A stretch of 35,143 nucleotides of DNA, from the NCBI GenBank assembly GCA_027336365.1, contig DAHWFY010000009.1:1-35143 (forward strand), read 5' to 3'. The notes below the pieces were generated by a model. That model did not search any database. It saw only the letters and a list, made by a program, of their open reading frames with translations, and had not been told where the DNA came from. Source of the stretch: Bacillota bacterium. GTDB taxonomy: Bacteria; Bacillota; Bacilli; Alicyclobacillales; Alicyclobacillaceae. Below are positions 8,606 to 16,861 of this stretch, piece by piece; the stretch's first letter is position 1; each line of letters begins with the position of its first letter. A program made the translations under genes and the position numbers.

Positions 8606-9403
8606 TTGCAAAACGCCTGGACTGCTGTCACATACGGCTTCGTTGTGCGGGATGTTTTAGTATTCGCTTACGGATTGGCTTTCGGTTCGTTTCTCACTGT
8701 GGTAGGAGACCGAATTCCCCAGGGACTTTCCTTGATCCATCCACCTTCTCACTGTTCGGCTTGTGGACGCAGGCTTCACGCTTGGGAACTCATCCCGGTT
8801 TTCTCCTGGTTGGCTTTGAGAGGTCGGTGTCACACGTGTAAATCCCGCATCCCCTTACGTTACCCCATATTGGAACTGGCCACCGGAGTCTTGTGGGTGG
8901 TCACCCTGCACCAAGTGCCCATCTGGCCTGCTCGCTTAGCTTGGTTTGCCTTCTGGTTGGTGCTCTTGGCCGCCACGGCGACGGACCTGTCCACCATGCG
9001 AATTCCAAATCTTCTATCCCTGCCTGGTGCCGTCGGAGTATATGGACTATTTGTGTTGACTCACACGCGCACGTGGACCCATTCGTTATGGGGGGCTGGT
9101 GTAGGATTTGGTCTACTTTTTCTTATCCACCTTCTTTCCAAGGGCCGCATGGGCCTCGGAGACGCCAAACTATACCTAGCCATTGGTGCCGCTTTAGGAC
9201 CCTGGATGAGTTTGGAATCCTTTGTGCTCGCCTCCTTTTTTGGCACTCTGATTGGCCTGCCTCTGCGTTGGAGCGGTCGAATTGGTGCCGGCCAAGCCAT
9301 TCCCTTTGTCCCCTTCATTACCCTGGGGGTGGTGACCACTTTTTTATGGGGGCAACCCCTGTGGCAACTTTACTTGCAATGGACCGTTTACCGGGCAGTT
9401 TAA
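8606..9403 (+). CDS. Prepilin peptidase (type 4, A24 family)
   Basis: A 265-residue membrane aspartic protease that trims the leader of Flp-type prepilins. The cytosolic N-terminal domain has two Cys pairs, CSACG and CHTCK. The catalytic Asps are in ATATDLSTMRIPN and in the GxGD motif GRMGLGDAKL. About seven hydrophobic segments are present. With the Cys domain it resembles PilD/ComC more than the short CpaA/TadV form. Start is uncertain: TTG 8606 has AAGGGGA 10 bp upstream, while GTG 8645 gives a more usual N-terminus (VRDVLVFAYGLAFGSFL). It opens the pilus island and presumably processes Flp, TadE and the TadG-like protein encoded downstream; pilT follows after 44 bp. Confidence 0.92.
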   Translation: MQNAWTAVTYGFVVRDVLVFAYGLAFGSFLTVVGDRIPQGLSLIHPPSHCSACGRRLHAWELIPVFSWLALRGRCHTCKSRIPLRYPILELATGVLWVVTLHQVPIWPARLAWFAFWLVLLAATATDLSTMRIPNLLSLPGAVGVYGLFVLTHTRTWTHSLWGAGVGFGLLFLIHLLSKGRMGLGDAKLYLAIGAALGPWMSLESFVLASFFGTLIGLPLRWSGRIGAGQAIPFVPFITLGVVTTFLWGQPLWQLYLQWTVYRAV

Positions 9404-9447
9404 CAGTACATGGAATTGAACTTTCAACCTTTGCAAGGAGATGTGGA

Positions 9448-10470
9448 ATGGACAAACAAGTAGAATTACCCATCCACGTTTTGCTGCGACACGCCGTTGC
9501 AATGGGCGCCTCAGACTTACACCTGTCGGCGGGATGGCCTCCAGTGTACCGAATTCAAGGTGAACTGCAACCCATCGGCCAATCCCTGGCGGCCTCCGAT
9601 TTGACGGATGCCGCACGTTCCCTGATGACCGCACACCAGTGGGATGTCTTTGAACGCCAAAGAGACCTGGACTTTGCATATCATCTGCCTGAGTTATCTC
9701 GCTTTCGAGTGAATGTGTACAGGCAGAGTGGAAGGGTCAGTTTAGCCATCCGGATAATAAGAAACCAGGTGCTGAGTTTGGAGAATTTAGCTCTTCCTCC
9801 TGTACTGCGCACCTTTGCCGATGCGCCAGACGGTTTGATTGTGGTGGCTGGACCCACAGGCCACGGCAAGTCCACCACCCTAGCTGCCATGATTGATTAC
9901 ATGAACCACAATCAAAGACGACATATCATTACCCTGGAAGACCCGATTGAATACGTGTACACGAAGGGCACCTCCGTAATTGAACAAAGGGAAGTGGGTG
10001 AAGACAGTCTGAGTTTCGCTGCTGGACTACGAGCAGCCCTGCGCCAAGATCCAGACGTTCTATTGTTGGGTGAAATGAGAGACCTAGAAACCATGCAAAC
10101 GGCCCTCACAGCTGCGGAAACAGGCCATCTAGTGTTGACCACTCTGCACACCCGCAATACGGTGCAAACGGTGGAGCGAATGACGGATGCCTTTCCTTCA
10201 AGCCAGCAACGACAGGTCCGTCAACAACTGGCCTCGGTACTGCGAGGTGTGACTTGTCAACGCCTATTGCCCCGCAAGGATAATCATGGACGGGTAGCGG
10301 TCATGGAAGTCCTCGTCAACACCCCGGCTGTGGCTAATCTGATTCGCACAGAGCAAACCCACCAGTTGCAAACCGTGATGCAAACGGGTCGGAATCAAGG
10401 AATGCAAACATTGGATAGCCATTTGGCCGAACTGACGAGAATGGGTTTAATATCACAGAGGGATATATAG
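9448..10470 (+). CDS. pilT: PilT-type secretion/retraction ATPase
   Basis: A 340-residue hexameric motor ATPase. The N-terminal domain (1-110) has the PilT-like opening LRHAVAMGASDLHLSAG. Walker A is GPTGHGKSTT (135-144; most homologues have Ser where His stands). The Asp box is ITLEDPIEY (161-169), Walker B is LLLGEMRDLET (205-215), and the His box is HLVLTTLHT (227-235). The C-terminal region (AVMEVLVNTPAVANLIR, MQTLDSHLAEL) is PilT-like rather than PilB-like. ATG 9448 follows GGAG. PilT normally powers type IVa pilus retraction; here it lies in a Tad locus with no PilB or PilC in the window. GT87 follows after 33 bp, suggesting an operon. Confidence 0.9.
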   Translation: MDKQVELPIHVLLRHAVAMGASDLHLSAGWPPVYRIQGELQPIGQSLAASDLTDAARSLMTAHQWDVFERQRDLDFAYHLPELSRFRVNVYRQSGRVSLAIRIIRNQVLSLENLALPPVLRTFADAPDGLIVVAGPTGHGKSTTLAAMIDYMNHNQRRHIITLEDPIEYVYTKGTSVIEQREVGEDSLSFAAGLRAALRQDPDVLLLGEMRDLETMQTALTAAETGHLVLTTLHTRNTVQTVERMTDAFPSSQQRQVRQQLASVLRGVTCQRLLPRKDNHGRVAVMEVLVNTPAVANLIRTEQTHQLQTVMQTGRNQGMQTLDSHLAELTRMGLISQRDI

Positions 10471-10503
10471 CCATATGAAGGATAATATGGGGGATTTACA
10501 AAA

Positions 10504-11754
10504 ATGTCCACGATTTATAGTAACTCTGTGTGGAAGATTCACTCACTTTCAAGACAGGCCGTCGGTAGAATTTTCATTAAGACTTTCATTGTGTGCTTGT
10601 TTGCTTTCTCGGTAGGAATGGCTTTGTTCAGTTCATCTCACATTGATTTTGGGTTTTTCTACTATTCATTCCAATCTGTACTTCATCATCAGACCAATAT
10701 GATGTATGATTTTATTGCAGAACAGCAGTGGATGAGGGCTCATGGTTTCCCAGCAGCACCAAATTCCCAGTATGTCTATCCCCCACTGTTTGCCGCCGTC
10801 TGGAGTTGGTTGGGACGAATGCCGCTGCGCGTTGCCTGGGTGTGGTGGGCTATTCTGAGTATCACCTCGTATGTAATCTCTGTAGCATTGATTGCACGCG
10901 CGGTCCTCGCCTCCTCTTCAGGATGGCGCACGTACGCCTTCATATTCATTGCTGCGTCATTCACGCCCTATTTGTGGGACCTACTGATTCAAAATGACAA
11001 CTGGTTAGTCCTCTTTCTTGTTGCTTTAGGAATTTATTTTCATATTGGAAGAAGAGACGTTATTGCCGGGGTTTTGTTTGGACTCGCGGCACTGTTTAAG
11101 GTCACGCCGATAATACTCCTGCTGTATTTTGGACTGAGACGCGAGTGGCAAATGGTCATGAGTGGCATCATATCAATCCTTTCAGGTGTATTGATTACCG
11201 TTTTTTGGCTCGGAACAAAAGTTCTTGTTACCTACATCACATTATTTAAGAGCCTGGTCACCCGTAGCATGCAATACGGAGGAGCACCGTACAATTCATC
11301 CTTGAGAGGATTGATTCTCTGGTGGAACAAATCACACCATGATATGAGTATTCATTACGTCCATCTTGTATGGGTTGTATATTTGATATTACTAACATTA
11401 ACAATAATCTGGGCATCGCGACAGCATTTGTTGGATGAAAGTTATCACACAGCCGTAGCATCTTTAAGTGTTCTTCTGTATTCACCTCTAACGGAGATCC
11501 CTCACATGGTGCTCACTCTTCCAGCCGTGGCCTATCTTCTTACATCCCGTAAATCTCACATAACATTTAAGTTCCCGATGGTATCCACTGAACAAGAAGT
11601 CTTTCCACTTGCAAAATGCGTCCTTTACTGGGTGATGTTCACTGTTTTAGCCATCGCTCTGTCTCTATGCGGATGGATTCTTTTGAAACAAATGCCGTGG
11701 GAGTATGGACTGGTTTTGGTCGTCCTCACAGCTATGGTGATGACCCGAAAGTAA
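10504..11754 (+). CDS. GT87/DUF2029-like membrane glycosyltransferase
   Basis: A 416-residue polytopic membrane protein with about nine or ten hydrophobic spans. The pattern fits GT87 (DUF2029): an early acidic residue after span 1 (SSHIDFGFFYYSF), VYPPLFAAVW, LIQNDNWLVLFLVALGIYF and GVLFGLAALFKVTPIILLLYF, where the Lys after the Gly/Ala-rich span is typical. Characterised GT87 members transfer mannose from polyprenyl-phosphate-mannose on the outer membrane face. The gene is AT-richer than its neighbours, which suggests transfer. GGGGGAT precedes ATG 10504. Its position just upstream of flp suggests pilus or surface glycosylation, but that is inference. Confidence 0.75.
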   Translation: MSTIYSNSVWKIHSLSRQAVGRIFIKTFIVCLFAFSVGMALFSSSHIDFGFFYYSFQSVLHHQTNMMYDFIAEQQWMRAHGFPAAPNSQYVYPPLFAAVWSWLGRMPLRVAWVWWAILSITSYVISVALIARAVLASSSGWRTYAFIFIAASFTPYLWDLLIQNDNWLVLFLVALGIYFHIGRRDVIAGVLFGLAALFKVTPIILLLYFGLRREWQMVMSGIISILSGVLITVFWLGTKVLVTYITLFKSLVTRSMQYGGAPYNSSLRGLILWWNKSHHDMSIHYVHLVWVVYLILLTLTIIWASRQHLLDESYHTAVASLSVLLYSPLTEIPHMVLTLPAVAYLLTSRKSHITFKFPMVSTEQEVFPLAKCVLYWVMFTVLAIALSLCGWILLKQMPWEYGLVLVVLTAMVMTRK

Positions 11755-11913
11755 GATTCCTTCAATGTAAAAAAGCTGCACAAAACAGAAATAACAAAAT
11801 AACGAAAATCGCCATAAACACTACAGTTGTCGAATTTAGAAATCTATTGACGAAATATGTGCAACATGATGTAATACAGGAGAAATTACGTATTTTTATT
11901 AACCGGGGTAGTT
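11755..11913. other. AT-rich intergenic stretch before flp
   Basis: About 160 AT-rich bases with several A-runs and no convincing gene. Together with the palindrome and promoter listed next, it forms a 282-bp gap that separates the prepilin peptidase-pilT-GT87 unit from the flp-tad unit. Confidence 0.45.
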
Positions 11914-11939
11914 CATGATTGCAATCTATTGTAATCATG
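11914..11939. promoter_or_regulatory. 26-bp palindrome upstream of the flp promoter
   Basis: Outer arms CATGATT and AATCATG and inner arms CAAT and ATTG pair exactly. Only the centre and one base pair between the arms do not match. It lies about 40 bp upstream of the proposed -35 of flp. The size and position suit a dimeric regulator operator. A cruciform or hairpin is also possible; no T-tract follows. Confidence 0.5.
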
Positions 11940-11978
11940 TTGCCAGTTTGGTAGTAAATCAAGAAATCATTCCCTTAG

Positions 11979-12007
11979 TTGAACTTGCAGTATTTGAGTT
12001 TTATATG
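11979..12007 (+). promoter_or_regulatory. Probable sigma-A promoter for flp
   Basis: TTGAAC at 11979-11984 and TATATG at 12002-12007 are 17 bp apart. This is 30 bp before the start codon of flp and the only good promoter-like pair in the gap. Confidence 0.5.
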
Positions 12008-12036
12008 ACAACGTAAATTTGAAGGGGTGATGAAGA

Positions 12037-12231
12037 GTGAAAAAGTTGGCATTGCGAGCCTGGATGTATTGGGAGAATTTTAAACGTCGTGACAAAGGAC
12101 AAGGCATGGTGGAGTATGCATTGATTATCGCTCTGGTTGTCGTCATCATTATTGCTGCGTTCGCGCTCTTGAAGGGCCCAATTGAAGGCGCTTTTGGTAA
12201 CGTTGCCAATAACATCAACGCCGCTGCATAA
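12037..12231 (+). CDS. flp: Flp-family major prepilin
   Basis: A 64-residue Flp/Fap pilin, the subunit of the Tad pilus. It has a short basic leader (residues 1-21), then the processing site KG/QGMVEYALI, with Glu and Tyr at mature positions 5 and 6 (residues 26-27). A hydrophobic helix (about 28-45) and a short Gly/Asn/Ala-rich tail complete it. Cleavage is expected after Gly21 by the peptidase encoded at 8606. GTG 12037 has GAAGGGGTG upstream. It has its own probable promoter and a strong terminator 21 bp after the stop, suiting high pilin output relative to the machinery genes downstream. Confidence 0.95.
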   Translation: MKKLALRAWMYWENFKRRDKGQGMVEYALIIALVVVIIIAAFALLKGPIEGAFGNVANNINAAA

Positions 12232-12251
12232 TGCTTATCCTTGTACCAGAG

Positions 12252-12284
12252 CCTCGCTCGACGTTACGGGCGAGGTGTTTTTTT
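12252..12284 (+). terminator. Rho-independent terminator after flp
   Basis: CCTCGCTCG (12252-12260) pairs with CGGGCGAGG (12267-12275) around a 6-nt loop, with one G-T pair. TG and seven T residues follow. It lies between flp and cpaB, so it probably sets the pilin to machinery ratio by partial termination. Confidence 0.85.
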
Positions 12285-12291
12285 CGAATAG

Positions 12292-12354
12292 ACCCTCATG
12301 CCGCTGTTAGCGGAATCAACCAGGGGTGCAAATCCACATCATTGTATTTGCTGG
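12292..12354 (-). repeat. Dispersed 63-bp repeat E, copy E4, in the cpaB leader
   Basis: Read on the plus strand it begins ACCCTCATGCCGCTGTTAGCGG and ends ATTTGCTGG, the reverse of the other copies. The GTAAAT/ATTTAC stem of the other copies is here GCAAAT/ATTTGC, a paired change that keeps the helix. Flanks are AATAG (left) and GATAA (right). It separates the flp terminator from the ribosome site of cpaB and would be part of any read-through transcript. Confidence 0.85.
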
Positions 12355-12382
12355 GATAAATCAAATTCTGGGAGGGAGTGTC

Positions 12383-13111
12383 TTGGGCAAGTACTCGAAC
12401 GCCATACTGCTTGGAATCGCCATCCTCCTTGCCTTTCTTGCGACCGTACTGATAATGCGCGTACTTCCTTCCTCTGGCACACGCAACGAAGGCCCATTGG
12501 CGACAGTGGTAGTGGTGACAAAATCCGTACCTATAAATAGTCTGATTACAAAAGATGACATATCTACGAAACAGGTGGCAGTGACAGATTTGTCCCCAGG
12601 AGCTATTTCTTCCCCGTCAGTCATCATCGGCAAATACACATTAACTCAATGGTTGCCAGGCCAACAGGTCATTGCTGGGATGGCCGGAAATGCAAATAAC
12701 GCGAAATTTTCGTTAAAGATTCCCACAGATCTACGTGCCTTCACACTGCCGGACAGTAGCCTGATTGGTGTCGACCACTTAATCGTGGCTGGTGACAACG
12801 TGGACGTTCTGGCCTCCTATCCAGCGAAAAATGGTTCACCCACGCCTACAGTGAAAACCATTCTGCAAGACATTCTTGTACTGTTCGTAGATCAGCATCA
12901 GGGACCCACTCAAACGTCCACCCCGAGCAACACCAGCGGTGCACCATCTGGGTCAAACAACAGCGGTGACACCATCACGCTTGCCGTCACACCGAAGGAA
13001 GCCGAGGAATTGGCCTTCACAGAGGCTGTACAAGGCTCCATTAGCTTCACATTGCGCAATCCAAAAACAGAAGGAGCAGTCACCGTACCACCTCAGACCC
13101 AGGTGCCGTAA
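12383..13111 (+). CDS. cpaB: Flp pilus assembly protein CpaB (RcpC)
   Basis: A 242-residue membrane-anchored protein. An N-terminal span (about 6-28, NAILLGIAILLAFLATVLIM) is followed by a SAF domain (about 40-105) and the CpaB/RcpC domain (about 115-240), with VAGDNVDVLASYP, TILQDILVL and ITLAVTPKEAEELAFTEAVQGSISFTL split by a Thr/Ser/Gly-rich insert (about 180-200). CpaB is a periplasmic or extracytoplasmic assembly factor of Tad pili. TTG 12383 is chosen because GGGAGGGAG lies directly upstream; an earlier in-frame GTG at 12326 falls inside repeat E4. No secretin gene (cpaC) follows, as expected for a cell with one membrane. Confidence 0.9.
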   Translation: MGKYSNAILLGIAILLAFLATVLIMRVLPSSGTRNEGPLATVVVVTKSVPINSLITKDDISTKQVAVTDLSPGAISSPSVIIGKYTLTQWLPGQQVIAGMAGNANNAKFSLKIPTDLRAFTLPDSSLIGVDHLIVAGDNVDVLASYPAKNGSPTPTVKTILQDILVLFVDQHQGPTQTSTPSNTSGAPSGSNNSGDTITLAVTPKEAEELAFTEAVQGSISFTLRNPKTEGAVTVPPQTQVP

Positions 13112-13173
13112 ACATTCACTGAACGGACGCCCAGTTCTGCATGAACAGGGACAGACCCTAGGGAGTGACTTCT

Positions 13174-14334
13174 GTGAGTGACACCGTACGCTTGTTAATT
13201 CTTGACGGCTCCATGGAACGCCGTGAATCTATCAAGGCTTTACTACAAGTGATGCCGCGATTTCACATCGTCGGTGAAGGAGGGTTGGATAACAAGGCAC
13301 CCATGCGCGTCATGAGCGATAATCCGGACATTGTACTGGTCTCTATCGATCCTGGCGACAGCGAAAACAGCGTTATCTTAGAGCATATTTCTGCCCAGAG
13401 CCCGGACATAGGCATCATTGTCCTGTCTGAACACAAGGATTGGTATCTTGTGCGACAATACATGCGGGCCGGAGCCAAAGATTACTTATATATGCCGGTA
13501 ACCCCAGCGGTTTTAGAACGAACCATTGACGAAGTGATTCGTCTAATGAATGAAAAGAGCGTCATTGCGCCAGAGTTGGAAAAGCAGAGACAAGCAAGTG
13601 CACGCTGTAAGACTTATGCTTTTTTTAGCGGTAAAGGAGGGGTAGGTAGGACAACACTGAGTGTCAATGTTGCCACTGCCCTAGCGATGTCAGGCCACAG
13701 CACTGTTTTGGTGGACTTGGCCCTGTATGCAGGAGGCGACCACATCCTGTTGAACATTGTTCCATCATGGACCATCATGGATTTGCTACAGCAAACACAG
13801 GAGTTGGACCGAGAACTTTTACAACACTACCTGTCTTATCACCAGGATTCAGGGCTATGGCTGTTACCTGCACCTCACCAGGCGGAAGAGATGGAATTGC
13901 TTGTGGACTCCGACTTCCGGCTCATGATGAAGGCGCTCCAGCGCGAATTTGATTACGTCGTCGTCGACACCGCGTCCATGCAAGAATCATTGTTGCTCAC
14001 GACCCTGGAAGTAATCACGCGAGGGTTCCTAGTCAATATGCTAAACATCGCTGTTATCAAGAGCAATCAATCCATCCTCGATTTTGTGCGAAAATCCGGA
14101 TATGCGGGCAAGATTGCCACGGTGCTAAATAATGCGGACAGTCGTACAGGTGTCACTGCCCATGATGTCGAAAGGGTCCTGGGTGTGCCTTTGACATGGC
14201 AGTTCCCCAGCGACTACACGTTGGTTGAAACGGCTGCAAATGCAGGAGTTCCCTTTGTTTTAAAACACAAGCGCAACAGATTGGCCAGGAGCATAGACGG
14301 ATTTTCGCAGAAGCTTTTGCAAACAGACAATTGA
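13174..14334 (+). CDS. cpaE: CpaE/TadZ-like protein 1, altered ATPase motifs
   Basis: A 386-residue protein of CpaE/TadZ layout. Residues 1-125 are receiver-like but lack the phospho-acceptor Asp (DIVLVSIDPGD, Ser57 at the expected place), so it is probably a pseudo-receiver. Residues 145-385 are a ParA/MinD-like ATPase. Its deviant Walker A reads GKGGVGRTT (153-161): the signature Lys is kept but the P-loop Lys is Arg. The next motif is VDLAL where CpaE-2 has VDLDL. ATP turnover may be weak. TadZ proteins place Tad machinery at a cell pole or patch. GTG 13174 has GGGAG 8 bp upstream. It lies between cpaB and cpaF. Confidence 0.88.
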   Translation: MSDTVRLLILDGSMERRESIKALLQVMPRFHIVGEGGLDNKAPMRVMSDNPDIVLVSIDPGDSENSVILEHISAQSPDIGIIVLSEHKDWYLVRQYMRAGAKDYLYMPVTPAVLERTIDEVIRLMNEKSVIAPELEKQRQASARCKTYAFFSGKGGVGRTTLSVNVATALAMSGHSTVLVDLALYAGGDHILLNIVPSWTIMDLLQQTQELDRELLQHYLSYHQDSGLWLLPAPHQAEEMELLVDSDFRLMMKALQREFDYVVVDTASMQESLLLTTLEVITRGFLVNMLNIAVIKSNQSILDFVRKSGYAGKIATVLNNADSRTGVTAHDVERVLGVPLTWQFPSDYTLVETAANAGVPFVLKHKRNRLARSIDGFSQKLLQTDN

Positions 14335-14396
14335 CTCATCCATTGCCGCCATCTCTCATGTCATTGTATCCTTTCCACGTTAAAAGAGGTGCGAAC

Positions 14397-15866
14397 ATGT
14401 CACTGCTGGAACGGTTAGAGAGGGAAAAAAACAAACGGCAATCGGCAAATCATGCCATGCCTACCCCCACACATCCACAAGATCTTAACCTTGACCAGAT
14501 CATTGAGGAACGCCCTTCTCCCACTCGGGGTAAGGAACCCCTGTTACCCCAAAGAAATCCGTCCTCGATATCTACCAGTCGCTTGCGACCTCCCGAGGTC
14601 CAAAAGTCATCGTCAGTACTTTTTCTGGAGTGGAAAACCAAACTGCATGAAAAATTTGTTAATCAAGTTTTTGAACAGCCAGGATCTCCCAACTTAGAGC
14701 AGGCCATCCGCACACTAGTGCAGGGAGAGGACCTACCCCTGTCCCGTGCTGAGCGAGAACGCATGGTTGTAGAATTAAAAGCGGAAATCGAGGGTTATGG
14801 GCCGATTGATGACCTGCTACGAGATGATAGCGTGACTGAAATTATGGTCAATGGACCACGGCATGTGTACGTGGAACGCGCGGGGAAATTAGAATTGACC
14901 CCAGTTGCTTTCGCAAATGATAGTCATATCATGCGCATTATTGAAAAAATCGTGGCTCCATTGGGACGCCGCATCGATGAGGCATCTCCGATGGTGGACG
15001 CCCGCTTGCCGGACGGTTCTCGAGTCAATGCAATCATTCCTCCGCTGGCGGTGACTGGCCCCGCACTCACCATTCGCAAGTTTTCTCGTGACCCTTTGCA
15101 AGCCGAGGACTTGGTTCGCTTCAACACGCTCACAGAACCTATGGTGGAATTTCTTCGCGGTTGTGTAAAGGCTAGACTGAACATCCTTGTGTCTGGCGGA
15201 ACAGGGGCTGGCAAAACAACAACCTTGAATGTGATTTCTTCCTTTATTCCTGCGAACGAACGAGTTGTTACCATTGAAGATGCCGCTGAGTTGCAACTTC
15301 ATCAAGAACATGTTGTCACTCTGGAAACTCGACCGCCGAACATTGAGGGAAAAGGCACGGTGACCATTCGTGACCTGGTGCGAAACAGCTTGCGCATGCG
15401 ACCGGATAGGATTGTCGTCGGCGAGGTTCGCGGTGCCGAGGCGCTTGACATGCTGCAGGCCATGAATACAGGACATGATGGGTCACTGACAACGGTTCAT
15501 GCCAACAATCCTCGCGACGCGTTGCGCCGTCTGGAAGTTATGGTGTTGATGACGGGAATGGAATTACCCTTGCGCGCCATCCGTGAACAGATTTCCTCAG
15601 CCATTAACATTGTGGTCCAACAGGCGCGATTAAAAGACGGCACGCGTAAAATTGTGCAGATTTCTGAATTGGTCAACATGGAAGGAGACACCATCGTCCT
15701 CCAAGACCTGTTTACATTTCAAGAGCAAGGTCTGTCCGAGGATGGGACTGTACTCGGAGAACACCACCCGACGGGTGTGGTCCCGAGGGCCGTGGACCTA
15801 TTTAAAGCGCGGGGAATTCCAATCAATTATGAGTGGTTTCACACGGAGGTGGACTCATGGGGTTAA
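14397..15866 (+). CDS. cpaF: Tad secretion ATPase CpaF (TadA)
   Basis: A 489-residue hexameric ATPase that powers Flp pilus assembly. A disordered, charged N-terminus (1-75) leads to the N-terminal domain with [14 protein letters not shown] and [15 protein letters not shown]. Walker A is GGTGAGKTT (267-275). [11 protein letters not shown] (291-301) carries the Asp-box Glu. Walker B is RIVVGEVRG (338-346), followed by [16 protein letters not shown] (356-371). All catalytic motifs are intact. ATG 14397 follows AGAGGTG. The cpaE-1 stop is 62 bp upstream. Its end overlaps the start of tadB by 10 bp, implying translational coupling. Confidence 0.96.
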   Translation: MSLLERLEREKNKRQSANHAMPTPTHPQDLNLDQIIEERPSPTRGKEPLLPQRNPSSISTSRLRPPEVQKSSSVLFLEWKTKLHEKFVNQVFEQPGSPNLEQAIRTLVQGEDLPLSRAERERMVVELKAEIEGYGPIDDLLRDDSVTEIMVNGPRHVYVERAGKLELTPVAFANDSHIMRIIEKIVAPLGRRIDEASPMVDARLPDGSRVNAIIPPLAVTGPALTIRKFSRDPLQAEDLVRFNTLTEPMVEFLRGCVKARLNILVSGGTGAGKTTTLNVISSFIPANERVVTIEDAAELQLHQEHVVTLETRPPNIEGKGTVTIRDLVRNSLRMRPDRIVVGEVRGAEALDMLQAMNTGHDGSLTTVHANNPRDALRRLEVMVLMTGMELPLRAIREQISSAINIVVQQARLKDGTRKIVQISELVNMEGDTIVLQDLFTFQEQGLSEDGTVLGEHHPTGVVPRAVDLFKARGIPINYEWFHTEVDSWG

Positions 15867-16798
15867 TAGCCTTATCTATATTTTTTACTTTTTTAATTCT
15901 CGTCTATATCGGTGGAAAGGTCGTGTTGCGAAATCGGCATCGCATGTCCATACGCCTCCGTGCATTGGCGGACAGTAATCCTGGCTTAGCCGACGTAGTG
16001 TATGAAGGCAAACGCAGCCGCGTTCACCGCGCATCCCTACGACTGATGGATGGACAGTTGATTATACGAATCGAGGCATGGCTCAAAAGTGCCGACCTCG
16101 CCATTGAACCCGCAGAATTTTTGTCCCGTTGGTTCCTTCTGGTGGCCATCGCAACGGCTCTCGCCGGAACATTTCGGGGCATATGGGGTGCCCTACTCAT
16201 CCTGGTGTTCTGCATCCTTGGAACCTATGGATACTTCCGTCTGAGCGCAAATCGCCGACAAAAGAGGTTTGATGCCTCTCTTGTGGACATGTTGACCATG
16301 TTGGTGAATTCTTTACGAGCTGGCTTCTCCCTACTGCAATCCATCAATGTCCTCAGAGACGATATGGAGGGCCCCATAAAGGAAGAAATGGGTCGGATTA
16401 TCGCCGAAACCCAAATTGGAATTTCCATCGAGGAGGCATTAGCACGATCCGTACAGCGGGTCAACAGTCCCGATTTCGAATTGGTTGTGACAGCCATTAA
16501 TATACAGCGGACCATTGGTGGAAACCTGTCAGAGGTGCTGGATCAAATTGCTGATACCATTCGCGAGCGAGTACATTTGAAGGCAGAAGTACGGACATTA
16601 ACGGCCCAAGGACGAATCACCACCATCATTTTTCTCGTCCTACCACCGACATTGGCCGCCATTATATCTTTTTTAAACCCAAGCTACATGGGAATTCTCA
16701 TCCAGACCGCCATTGGTAGAGGACTCATTGTCACTGGCTTGGTTTTGCAGGTGATTGGTTATTTCTTTGTGCGCCGTGTGACCTTCATTGAACTATGA
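15857..16798 (+). CDS. tadB: Tad inner-membrane platform protein TadB
   Basis: A 313-residue protein with an N-terminal span ([18 protein letters not shown]), a central pair of spans (about 95-140) and a C-terminal pair (about 255-310). The T2SSF domain (about 150-275) includes LVDMLTMLVNSLRAGFSLLQSI and TIGGNLSEVLDQIADTIRER. TadB and TadC form the membrane platform on which CpaF acts. GGAGG (15845-15849) lies inside the cpaF end, before ATG 15857. Confidence 0.93.
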   Translation: MGLIALSIFFTFLILVYIGGKVVLRNRHRMSIRLRALADSNPGLADVVYEGKRSRVHRASLRLMDGQLIIRIEAWLKSADLAIEPAEFLSRWFLLVAIATALAGTFRGIWGALLILVFCILGTYGYFRLSANRRQKRFDASLVDMLTMLVNSLRAGFSLLQSINVLRDDMEGPIKEEMGRIIAETQIGISIEEALARSVQRVNSPDFELVVTAINIQRTIGGNLSEVLDQIADTIRERVHLKAEVRTLTAQGRITTIIFLVLPPTLAAIISFLNPSYMGILIQTAIGRGLIVTGLVLQVIGYFFVRRVTFIEL

Positions 16799-16861
16799 AA
16801 ACCCTCATGAAGCTGAAAATGCGGCATGATACAACCCGACCCGAAAAGGGAGGCATAGTTT

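Noticed and set aside
8337-8660. Short frames on both strands before the prepilin peptidase
   Set aside because: They span the 18-bp tandem duplication, have no ribosome sites and resemble no family.
8893-9447. Long N-terminal extension of PilT
   Set aside because: It overlaps the prepilin peptidase in another frame; ATG 9448 has a ribosome site and gives a normal-length PilT.
12292-12354. Riboswitch before cpaB
   Set aside because: The same sequence recurs at four other sites with flanking duplications, including inside another repeat, so a mobile repeat explains it better.
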